A DNA stretch of 5,536 bases, taken from positions 1 through 5,536 of the forward strand of contig JAFUBJ010000525.1 in assembly GCA_017460265.1 (NCBI GenBank), written 5' to 3'. Source of the DNA: Atopobiaceae bacterium (GTDB lineage Bacteria; Actinomycetota; Coriobacteriia; Coriobacteriales; Atopobiaceae). The notes below the pieces were generated by a model. The model made no database searches. It was given only the letters and a program-made list of their open reading frames with translations, and was not told the DNA's origin. Both the position numbers and the translations under genes were made by a program. Of this stretch, positions 1 to 5,211 are shown one piece after another; the stretch's first letter is position 1; each line of letters opens with the position of its first letter.

Positions 1-1
1 T

Positions 2-1549
2 CTCGCCATGATTATCACGAGCTTCATGAGGGTCACCGCAAGCGAACGTGCAAAGGCAGAAACGTCCGTCCGTAGCGAGGTTACCTATCTGTGTCTTCAG
101 CTGCAGTCCCTTGGTGAGCGTACCGAGGCGTTTAAGCAGGTCGTGAGCTCAATGGGAACGGACTCGCAGAAAGTGGAGTCCGTCAGTCCCAAGGAGTATC
201 GGCTTCTGACCGATCCCGTCGGAGACGTTCTTGAGGGATATACGCTTTCCGGGACAGGCACCGTGGCCATCGTCTCCGACAACGTAGTGGTTGCCTCTGA
301 TGACGAACGCGTTCCCGTTGGAAGCGATGTGCGCGAACTTCTGGGAGAAGAGGTTCTTGCTGCCGTCGATGCGAGCCTCCAAGACAACTCGATGCAGGTC
401 ATACCTTATAAAGGGGTGTTTGACGAGCCTGGCGGGGAAGGCGCGTATGGCGCCGAAGATGACGAGGCCTACCTGCTTTCTGGTCAGCAGGGCGACTACA
501 CCGTGATGATCATCGAGCCGGTGAGCATGGTCTTCAGGAACCGAGGCGCCATCATGGGTCGCGAGACCTTTGCAAGCCTCATTATTCTGACGGTGCTCGG
601 CGCGATTGTCGACCGCCTGCTCGACCTTCTTGTTGCGCAGCGTATCGACAAGACAAACGATGCGCTTGTTCGCATTACCTCGGGTCACCTCGACGCGCGC
701 GTAGAGGAGGAGGGGACGCGTGAGTTCAAGTCATTGGCGGCGGGCATCAATTTGACGGTCGACGCGCTGCAGGGATGGATTGCCGAGGCAGAGTCGCGCC
801 TTGACTCCGAGCTTGCCGCCGCGCGAACGATTCAGGAGTCTGCCCTTCCTCGTACGTTTCCCGCCTTCCCCGACATCCCTCGGTTTGACATCTTCGCGAT
901 CATGGACCCCGCGCGCGAGGTTGGCGGAGACTTTTATGACTTCTTCCTTGTGGGTGACTCTGGACCTGATGCGGGCAAGCTGCTCTTTCTTGTTGCTGAC
1001 GTATCTGGCAAGGGTATTCCTGCGGCGCTCTTCATGATGAAGGCCGCCGCAAAGGTCAGGAGCGAGCAGGAGAACGGTACCGACTTGGCTCAATCCGTCA
1101 AGGCCGTGAACAGGGAGCTTGTTGAGGGTAACGATTCCTGCATGTTCGTCACGATGTGGGTCGGCGTGCTGGACTATGCGACGGGACACCTGGTGTACGT
1201 AAACGCGGGACATAACCCTCCGCTCTTCTGGCACGAGGGAGCTGGCTGGCAGTGGCTGAAAGACAAGTCGGGCCTCCCGCTGGGCCTTCACACGGCAGGC
1301 AGATACCAGGCTTACTCCCTTGATTTCCAGAAGGGTGACAAGATCATCGTCTACTCTGACGGCGTGACTGAGGCAATGAACGTCGACAGGCATCTCTACG
1401 GGGAAGAACGGCTTGAGGCTACGCTCAATGCAAGCTGCAACGAGCATCCCGAGGCAATCGTCAAGGCGGTGCGCAGCAGCGTTGCCTCCTTTGCGCAGGA
1501 CGCCGAGCAGTCCGATGACATCACCATCCTGTCGCTTGAGCTTGGGTAG
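2..1549 (+). CDS. Membrane PP2C/SpoIIE-type serine phosphatase with Cache-like sensor and HAMP domain, probably 5'-partial
   Basis: Predicted RsbU-like protein phosphatase that would dephosphorylate a serine on an anti-sigma-factor antagonist or similar partner at the inner face of the membrane. Numbering from the ATG at base 8: residues about 15-185 form a probable extracytoplasmic sensor with Cache-like features (a GTVAIVSDN strand, then VPVGSDVRELL, and a GDYTVMIIEP strand just before the membrane). One membrane helix lies at about 186-207, HAMP at about 208-262 and a coiled-coil linker at 255-282. The phosphatase domain runs from 283 to the end with EVGGD (304-308), DVSGKG (331-336), NAGHNPP (399-405), SDGVTEA (450-456) and DDIT (503-506), so the metal-binding aspartates are present. 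The frame is open to the window edge, no Shine-Dalgarno is visible before base 8, and the N-terminal membrane helix expected for this architecture is missing, so the true start is probably upstream. The partner protein is not in the window. The domain call is strong; the physiological target is unknown. Confidence 0.9.
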   Translation, partial: LAMIITSFMRVTASERAKAETSVRSEVTYLCLQLQSLGERTEAFKQVVSSMGTDSQKVESVSPKEYRLLTDPVGDVLEGYTLSGTGTVAIVSDNVVVASDDERVPVGSDVRELLGEEVLAAVDASLQDNSMQVIPYKGVFDEPGGEGAYGAEDDEAYLLSGQQGDYTVMIIEPVSMVFRNRGAIMGRETFASLIILTVLGAIVDRLLDLLVAQRIDKTNDALVRITSGHLDARVEEEGTREFKSLAAGINLTVDALQGWIAEAESRLDSELAAARTIQESALPRTFPAFPDIPRFDIFAIMDPAREVGGDFYDFFLVGDSGPDAGKLLFLVADVSGKGIPAALFMMKAAAKVRSEQENGTDLAQSVKAVNRELVEGNDSCMFVTMWVGVLDYATGHLVYVNAGHNPPLFWHEGAGWQWLKDKSGLPLGLHTAGRYQAYSLDFQKGDKIIVYSDGVTEAMNVDRHLYGEERLEATLNASCNEHPEAIVKAVRSSVASFAQDAEQSDDITILSLELG

Positions 1550-1573
1550 CCGTATGCTGTAATGAGCGGTGAG

Positions 1574-1590
1574 AGGCCGTTTGACGGCTT
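1574..1590 (+). other. Small stem-loop between phosphatase and MgtC-like genes
   Basis: AGGCCGT and ACGGCTT pair (seven pairs, one G-T) around a three-base loop in the 63-bp gap. No T run follows, so it does not look like an intrinsic terminator; it could modestly attenuate read-through or stabilise an mRNA end. It may be chance. Confidence 0.25.
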
Positions 1591-1599
1591 GTGGTACGT

Positions 1600-1606
1600 G
1601 GAGGGG
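1600..1606 (+). promoter_or_regulatory. Ribosome binding site deciding the MgtC-like start
   Basis: GGAGGGG lies six bases before the ATG at 1613. An in-frame ATG at 1562 has no comparable site upstream, so the downstream start is preferred. Confidence 0.75.
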
Positions 1607-1612
1607 AACGCC

Positions 1613-2296
1613 ATGGAACTCTTTGCGGGACTTCGGACCTTCAGCTTTGGCGCGATTGCGCTTCGCCTGGTTGGTGCGCTTGTCTGCGGCGCGGCGGTGG
1701 GGCTTGACCGAGAGATGCGCAACAAGAAGGCCGGTCTCAAGACGCACGTGCTGGTGTGCCTGGGGGCGGCGCTTTGCATGATTGTGTCGGAGTGCATCAT
1801 CTTGGGGAGGGAAGGGGTTACCACCGATGCCACGCGCATTGCGGCAAACGTGGTGACTGGCGTAGGCTTCCTCTGCGCCGCAACCCTTATGACCAGAGGA
1901 AACGGGTCACTCCACGGTCTTACGACGGCTGCGGGCCTCTGGTCCACCGCCGTCATTGGGCTTGCCTGCGGTACAGGCTGGGTTGAGGTCGGGCTGCTTG
2001 CCTCGGTGATCATCCTGCTCGTGTTTGCCGTGCTTGGGCGCGTCGATGCCTACATCAGCCGCATCTCTCGCGGCTTCGACCTCTATGCGGAGCTTGTAGG
2101 CTACGAGGAGGTTCCCCAGCTGCTCGACGTCCTTCACGAAAACGATGTGCACTTCAGCGACCTGCACGTCTCCAAGAGCCCCGTGGGGACCGCAGTCGTG
2201 CAGCTCTGCGCCACCACGCAGCATCTGGGGGAGAAGGAAGCTCTGGCAGAAAAGCTCCGCTCCCTTGATTGCGTCCGCTACCTCGAAACGTTCTAG
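1613..2296 (+). CDS. MgtC/SapB family membrane protein
   Basis: Inner-membrane protein of the MgtC/SapB/YhiD family; 227 residues from the preferred ATG. The family is linked to magnesium limitation, acid stress and, for Salmonella MgtC, inhibition of the F-type ATP synthase; the role here cannot be read from sequence. About five hydrophobic segments fill residues 12-141. Recognisable family elements are GLDRE (30-34, usually G-x-E-R-E), AGLKTH (40-45), D72 with RIAANV (75-80), GVGFLCAATLM (83-93) and GLTTAAGLW (102-110). Residues about 152-227 form a soluble ACT-like tail of the sort found in longer members. Odd points: the normally glycine-rich GFLGAG signature reads GFLCAA, and six cysteines (25, 49, 55, 61, 88, 119) sit in the membrane half. 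An alternative ATG at 1562 would add 17 residues but lacks a ribosome site. The gene follows the phosphatase by 63 bp and may be cotranscribed. Confidence 0.88.
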   Translation: MELFAGLRTFSFGAIALRLVGALVCGAAVGLDREMRNKKAGLKTHVLVCLGAALCMIVSECIILGREGVTTDATRIAANVVTGVGFLCAATLMTRGNGSLHGLTTAAGLWSTAVIGLACGTGWVEVGLLASVIILLVFAVLGRVDAYISRISRGFDLYAELVGYEEVPQLLDVLHENDVHFSDLHVSKSPVGTAVVQLCATTQHLGEKEALAEKLRSLDCVRYLETF

Positions 2297-2883
2297 GCTG
2301 CTACGGCGTCCTCGTCTTTGCGTAGGCCGGCAAGGCCGAGCGACAGCACGACGCCTCCGGCTGCGACGAGCACTAGCGGAGTGGAGGACGCCTCGTCACC
2401 GGTTGCGGGAAGTGCAGCTGCCGCCAAGGGGCGACTTGCTTGCGGGGTGTCAACGATGGTCGGAACGGGGGAGGGCTCCACCTGAGGCTCCGGCTCCGGC
2501 GTCACGTCTTCTTGGTCTGCGGGAATCTGGCCAGTAGCGACGTAAAGGAGATAGTAGTCGTCGTACAGACCCAGACAGGCATCCATGCCTGAGTTAACGC
2601 TGAAGGACTTGTCGATGACCATCTCCCATGAGCCATATCGGTTGTAGAAGAAGTCGGGCGAAGCGCCGTTCTCGTCGCCGTACAGCTCCATGTTGCGCCG
2701 CTTGAGCCGCTCAAGCCCCTCAGGGTCGTTCCTGTAGGATGCGATGCGCAGCTCGTTGCGGGCCGTACTCACGGCGCGGGCAATCTCTTCGATGCTGGCA
2801 CCAGATTCCAGCATGCTCACCAATATGGCATAGAGCGAAAAAAAGGCCCTGATGATAGTCGCTTCTTTGCTTTCGGCCTGCAG
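2293..2883 (-). CDS. 3' open frame of the split surface protein: conserved-looking domain plus LPXTG anchor
   Basis: This frame is open from just after the stop at 2886-2884 to the TAG at 2295-2293. It holds the bulk of the domain (SLYAILVSMLESG, IEEIARAVSTARNELR, DPEGLERLKRRN, YGSWEMVIDKSFS, SGMDACLGLYDDYYLLYV), probably helical. A Pro/Glu-rich spacer (TPEPEPQVEPSPVP) fits a wall-spanning segment, and the sorting signal follows. It has no signal peptide of its own, and the first usable start codons (TTG at 2823, ATG at 2814) show no convincing ribosome site, so it is unlikely to be an independent gene. A gene finder would probably call it a separate LPXTG-domain protein. I do not recognise a named family or activity for the domain. 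Confidence 0.6.
   Translation of the reverse strand: MQAESKEATIIRAFFSLYAILVSMLESGASIEEIARAVSTARNELRIASYRNDPEGLERLKRRNMELYGDENGASPDFFYNRYGSWEMVIDKSFSVNSGMDACLGLYDDYYLLYVATGQIPADQEDVTPEPEPQVEPSPVPTIVDTPQASRPLAAAALPATGDEASSTPLVLVAAGGVVLSLGLAGLRKDEDAVAA
2296..2412 (-). other. LPXTG sortase sorting signal (C-terminal 39 codons)
   Basis: LPATG is encoded at 2412-2398, followed by a short polar stretch (DEASS), a hydrophobic segment of about 18 residues (PLVLVAAGG to GLAG) and a charged tail (RKDEDAVAA). This is the standard tripartite signal for covalent attachment to the wall by a class A or E-type sortase. The tail is unusual in carrying three acidic residues after the basic pair. Confidence 0.92.
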
Positions 2884-3451
2884 CTACGGCAATTGGGTCG
2901 GTCCAGTCAGCGTCCGCATATTGCTTGAGGCTACCCTCATGGCTGGGAGCAAAGCCGTAGATTGCTTCGGGGTTCACGACGATGTCAGCCATCGCGTAGG
3001 GATTGTTGCGCGGATCGTGGACGTAGGCAAAGCCGGTTGCCTGAGCACCAGCGCCTGCCGAACCCTGCGCTTCCAGCGCCTCAGCGGCCGTGGTGTCTTC
3101 CGCCTCCACGGAAACCTCGGCATCCTCCGTGGGTGAAGGGACGGCTTCGTCTTCCACGGGAATAACGTTATCGGTGCTGGTATCATCAGCCAAATCATCC
3201 TCAGCCGTCGGCGTCTGCTCTGCCTCTGGTGACTCTTCGCCAGTTGCTTCGCCTTCGCCATCGGTCTGCGACAGCTCATCCAATGGTTCGACCTGCGCGT
3301 TGGGAGGAGTGTCATCGTTGGTCGCGCCCATTTCTTCCGCCTGCGCGATTCCCGGCATTGATCCAACAAGGATGGCAGCCAAGAAGAGGGTGATGACAAG
3401 ATGAGCCTTGCCGGTTGGACGAGTATCTCCTGCTGTACCTTTAGAGTTCAC
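2720..3451 (-). CDS. 5' open frame of the split surface protein: signal peptide, acidic region, start of the domain
   Basis: This is what would be translated without frame correction. Residues 1-38 from the GTG are a classic export signal: basic start (K4, R11, K15), hydrophobic core about 18-32, and AQA at 36-38 as a likely cleavage site. Residues 38 to about 144 contain no Lys or Arg and about 31 Asp/Glu, with many Thr, Ser, Pro and Ala, so this is a disordered acidic stalk. From about 140 an ordered segment begins (FAYVHDPRNN, EAIYGFAPS, ADADWTDPIAV). After about residue 204 the frame turns rich in His, Arg and Cys, and ends at 2720-2722; I regard this last part as out-of-frame read-through. 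Alone, this product would be secreted but would lack the wall anchor. Confidence 0.6.
   Translation of the reverse strand: MNSKGTAGDTRPTGKAHLVITLFLAAILVGSMPGIAQAEEMGATNDDTPPNAQVEPLDELSQTDGEGEATGEESPEAEQTPTAEDDLADDTSTDNVIPVEDEAVPSPTEDAEVSVEAEDTTAAEALEAQGSAGAGAQATGFAYVHDPRNNPYAMADIVVNPEAIYGFAPSHEGSLKQYADADWTDPIAVAAGRKQRSDYHQGLFFALCHIGEHAGIWCQHRRDCPRREYGPQRAAHRILQERP
2838..2844. repeat. A7 homopolymer at the probable frameshift
   Basis: Seven A on the plus strand (seven T in the surface-protein mRNA) lie exactly where the two open frames of the minus-strand gene can be joined by losing one base. The reading is CTT TTT TTC GCT as given, or CTT TTT TCG CTC with six T. Runs like this are prone to replication slippage and to base-calling error. 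Confidence 0.7.
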
Positions 3452-3456
3452 TGTGG

Positions 3457-3462
3457 TCTCCC
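3457..3462 (-). promoter_or_regulatory. Ribosome binding site for the surface protein GTG start
   Basis: The minus strand reads GGGAGA, with GGGAG six bases before the GTG at 3451. It decides between this start and the ATG at 3490, which has no purine-rich site upstream. The GTG start also gives a signal peptide of normal length. Confidence 0.65.
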
Positions 3463-3528
3463 GTATGCTGACGTCAACAACGCATTGCATAAATTTGCTT
3501 ATCAGTACGCTATTTGCTTTGGCAGATT

Positions 3529-3541
3529 AAGACCAGGTCTT
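3529..3541. promoter_or_regulatory. Perfect 13-bp palindrome, candidate operator
   Basis: AAGACC-A-GGTCTT is a perfect inverted repeat with a single central base, sitting between two divergently transcribed genes, about 78 bp from the surface-protein start and 129 bp from the GH32 start. A dimeric repressor could bind here. I cannot assign a regulator family, and none is encoded in the window. As RNA it could form only a five-pair stem followed by TTTTC on the plus strand, a poor terminator. Confidence 0.4.
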
Positions 3542-3576
3542 TTCTCACCATGAAGATGATGGAGCTACTGCGGTCG

Positions 3577-3605
3577 AAGGCAAGAGGAGGCCTCTGACCC
3601 GCCTT
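3577..3605 (+). other. Nested stem-loop in the GH32 leader
   Basis: AAGGC (3577-3581) pairs with GCCTT (3601-3605), enclosing AGAGG-AGG-CCTCT (3583-3595); TTCTG follows. If the GH32 transcript begins upstream, this would fold in its 5' leader. The short T run makes termination doubtful. No BglG-type antiterminator target was recognised beside it. Confidence 0.3.
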
Positions 3606-3654
3606 TTCTGCCGTATCCTATTGCGCTGCTTGCAAGTTTGCCCCCCATTCTGTC

Positions 3655-3660
3655 AAGGAG
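3655..3660 (+). promoter_or_regulatory. Ribosome binding site of the GH32 gene
   Basis: AAGGAG lies nine bases before the ATG at 3670 and fixes the start. The first GH32 motif begins only about 20 residues in, as expected for a cytoplasmic member. Confidence 0.8.
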
Positions 3661-3669
3661 CCACACACC

Positions 3670-5091
3670 ATGCCCGACCGCAACGATCTCTCTCGCTATC
3701 GCCTTTCGTTCCACATTGCGCCCGAGCACGGCTGGCTCAACGACCCCAACGGGCTCTGCCAGTTTCGCGGTCAGTATCATGCGTTCTACCAGTACAACCC
3801 CCTGTGGCCCCAAAAGGACACCAAGCACTGGCGCCATGTTGTGAGCGCGGACCTCGTCCATTGGCACGACGAGGGAACGGCGCTCGTGACAGACATTCCC
3901 GAGGACCGCAGCGGGGTCTATTCGGGCTCTGCGCTGATTGTGCCTTGCGCGGCCTCGGATGGGGGAGACCTCATGTGCCTGTACTACACGGGAAACGTCG
4001 TCTATCCCGGAGGTAAGGAGGCAGGCTACGACTATGTCCACACGGGCCGGGAGGCAAACGAGATCCTGGTCACGACCGAGGACGGCCAGACGTACTCAGA
4101 GAAGCGCGTGCTGCTGCGCAACGACGACTATCCCGACGTCTGCACCCAGCATGTGCGCGACCCTAAGGTGTGGGAGCAGGCCGGAGCCGCATACATGCTC
4201 CTTGGTGCCCGCAACCTTGACGACGTTGGCTTCTGCCTGCTCTATGAGTCTGCGGACGGCATCGAGTGGCGTCTTAGGTCGCAGATCCGCTCTCGGGAGA
4301 AGCTCGGCTATATGTGGGAGTGTCCCAACATTGTGCAGCTTGGCGGGCATGACTTTTTGGCCATCTGCCCGCAGGGACTTGAGGAGCAAGAGCTTTGCTG
4401 GCAGAACAAGAACCAGGCAGGGTACATCCCTCTTACGGAGAGCGTCCTTGACGCGACCGTGGTAGATGGCGACGCGTTTGTCGAATGGGACCATGGCTAT
4501 GACTTCTATGCGCCGCAGGTATTTGTGGACGATGCCGGCAGGCAGATCCTTATTGGCTGGATGGGAAGCTTTGGCGACCCATGGACGGCAGCGCCGCGCG
4601 GTCTCGACTGGTGTCACTGCCTGACGGTCCCGCGCGAGCTGACGATAGGCGCGGATGGCCTGCTCCGCCAGCTGCCCGTGGCAGAGTATGACGCACTGCG
4701 GAAGGAGTGCGTGGAGCTGGCGCCCGGCGTTGCCCACAGCTGTGCCGACCACCGGCTGGACATCGTGCATGCCGGCATCAAGGGCGAGGGTTGCCTCACG
4801 CTTGATGGGGCGCTCGAGCTGGCTTGTGCGGATGGCAAGCTCTCCGTGCGCTTCCTTGACGAGGAGGTGACAGCGGGTAGGCCTGCCCGTTCCGTTCTGC
4901 TCGACAGCCTCAAAGACCTGCGGATCCTTGTGGACACCTCTGCGGTGGAAATCTACGCAAATGGGGGATCGACGGTCTTCTCGACGCGCTGGTTCCCCAC
5001 GGCAGAACAGCTGTCGGTGCGCCATACGTTCGATGTCTCTCAGGCAGAGGCTTACCTTCTGGAAGACGCCCTGGAAAACGTCTTTGCATAG
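3670..5091 (+). CDS. GH32 beta-fructosidase (sucrose / sucrose-6-phosphate hydrolase)
   Basis: Cleaves the beta-fructofuranosidic bond of sucrose, sucrose-6-phosphate or short fructans, releasing fructose for glycolysis. No signal peptide is present, so it acts in the cytoplasm on imported sugar. The 473 residues match the usual ScrB/SacA length. The five-bladed propeller carries the sucrose box WLNDPNG (22-28, nucleophile D25), FYQYNP (39-44), SGVYSGSAL (81-89), RDPKV (163-167, transition-state stabiliser D164), WECPN (216-220, acid/base E217) and DFYAPQVF (278-285). The C-terminal beta-sandwich spans about 345-473 and includes the typical VDTSAVEIYANGGS (421-434). No catalytic residue is missing. 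It stands alone, divergent from the surface-protein gene, with no PTS, permease or LacI-type regulator in the window, so phosphorylated and free sucrose cannot be told apart as substrate. The assignment to GH32 is secure; exact specificity is inference. Confidence 0.95.
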   Translation: MPDRNDLSRYRLSFHIAPEHGWLNDPNGLCQFRGQYHAFYQYNPLWPQKDTKHWRHVVSADLVHWHDEGTALVTDIPEDRSGVYSGSALIVPCAASDGGDLMCLYYTGNVVYPGGKEAGYDYVHTGREANEILVTTEDGQTYSEKRVLLRNDDYPDVCTQHVRDPKVWEQAGAAYMLLGARNLDDVGFCLLYESADGIEWRLRSQIRSREKLGYMWECPNIVQLGGHDFLAICPQGLEEQELCWQNKNQAGYIPLTESVLDATVVDGDAFVEWDHGYDFYAPQVFVDDAGRQILIGWMGSFGDPWTAAPRGLDWCHCLTVPRELTIGADGLLRQLPVAEYDALRKECVELAPGVAHSCADHRLDIVHAGIKGEGCLTLDGALELACADGKLSVRFLDEEVTAGRPARSVLLDSLKDLRILVDTSAVEIYANGGSTVFSTRWFPTAEQLSVRHTFDVSQAEAYLLEDALENVFA

Positions 5092-5141
5092 CCCGTCTAC
5101 CTCGCGCTCTTTTCCGTTTGGCGGATAGTTCGCCAGCAGGG

Positions 5142-5197
5142 TGACAAGACGCCGCGTGCCGCGCCGTACAATGGGCGCGACACGCGGCGTTTCGTCA
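5142..5197 (+). terminator. Strong imperfect palindrome after the GH32 gene, possible terminator or operator
   Basis: A hairpin starting 50 bp after the GH32 stop. ACGCCGCGTG (5149-5158) pairs perfectly with CACGCGGCGT (5181-5190). After one C/A mismatch, CGCGCC (5160-5165) pairs with GGCGCG (5174-5179) around an eight-base loop. Outside, pairing continues to 5142 and 5197 with one mismatch and one G-T pair. The GC-rich stem would end GH32 transcription well, but the T run is short (GTTTCG). It ends at the ribosome site of the next gene, so an operator or leader role is also possible. Confidence 0.5.
5167..5172 (+). promoter_or_regulatory. Candidate -10 box for the DUF1508 gene
   Basis: TACAAT matches the sigma-70-type -10 consensus in five of six positions and lies 39 bases before the ATG at 5212. 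A -35-like GTGACA is at 5141-5146, but the 20-base spacer is longer than usual. The box sits in the loop of the palindrome at 5142-5197. Confidence 0.35.
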
Positions 5198-5204
5198 AAG
5201 GAGG
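5197..5204 (+). promoter_or_regulatory. Ribosome binding site of the DUF1508 gene
   Basis: AAAGGAGG, a near-perfect Shine-Dalgarno sequence seven bases before the ATG at 5212. It predicts efficient translation and fixes the start. Confidence 0.85.
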
Positions 5205-5211
5205 CACTATC

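Larger units (their letters stand above)
2293..3451 (-). pseudogene. Frameshifted gene for an LPXTG wall-anchored surface protein of unknown function
   Basis: Two adjoining open frames on the minus strand together make one coherent surface protein: signal peptide, acidic region, conserved-looking domain, Pro/Glu spacer and LPATG sorting signal. Removing one base joins them into 385 codons. The shift must lie below the stop at 2886-2884 in the second frame; I place it at the A7 run 2838-2844 (T7 in the mRNA). Reading it as T6 gives a smooth junction, GRKQRSDYHQGLF then SLYAILVSMLESG. A site near 2876-2883 is also possible, giving AESKEATIIRAFF before SLYA. The chosen start is GTG at 3451, with GGGAG six bases upstream (complement of 3458-3462); the in-frame ATG at 3490 has no such site. 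Whether this is a true lesion, a phase-variable tract or a sequencing error cannot be decided here. The stop overlaps that of the MgtC-like gene. The central domain resembles, from memory, secreted proteins common in Coriobacteriia. Confidence 0.8.

Noticed and set aside
731..1747. Long minus-strand open frame (338 codons) opposite the phosphatase gene
   Set aside because: It lies antisense to a clear phosphatase domain, its product is rich in His and Arg with no recognisable motif, and open antisense frames are common in GC-rich coding DNA.
2838..2847. Programmed -1 frameshift at the slippery U UUU UUC in the surface-protein mRNA
   Set aside because: The heptamer is in the correct phase for a -1 slip, but a -1 shift reaches a TGA within about seven codons. 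Joining the two halves needs the +1 frame, so a classic -1 event does not restore the protein.
3090..3404. Ser/Val-rich plus-strand open frame (104 codons) opposite the acidic stalk
   Set aside because: The Ser richness is the mirror of Glu/Asp/Thr codons on the other strand; no independent coding evidence.
3469..3476. TGACGTCA palindrome in the leader of the surface-protein gene
   Set aside because: Perfect, but only 8 bp with no extension, second copy or linked regulator, so chance is likely.
3452..3669. Sigma-70 promoters for the two divergent genes
   Set aside because: Several partial boxes exist (for example TATCCT at 3614-3619 and TTGACG on the minus strand at 3477-3472), but none has a matching partner at 16-18 bp in a sensible position.
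4096..5025. Minus-strand open frame (309 codons) opposite the GH32 gene
   Set aside because: Antisense to a complete, motif-verified enzyme; composition is that of a codon-bias shadow and no ribosome site was seen.
5119..5135. Short inverted repeat TGGCG/CGCCA as the GH32 terminator
   Set aside because: Only five pairs with a seven-base loop and no T run after it; the much stronger palindrome just downstream is a better candidate.
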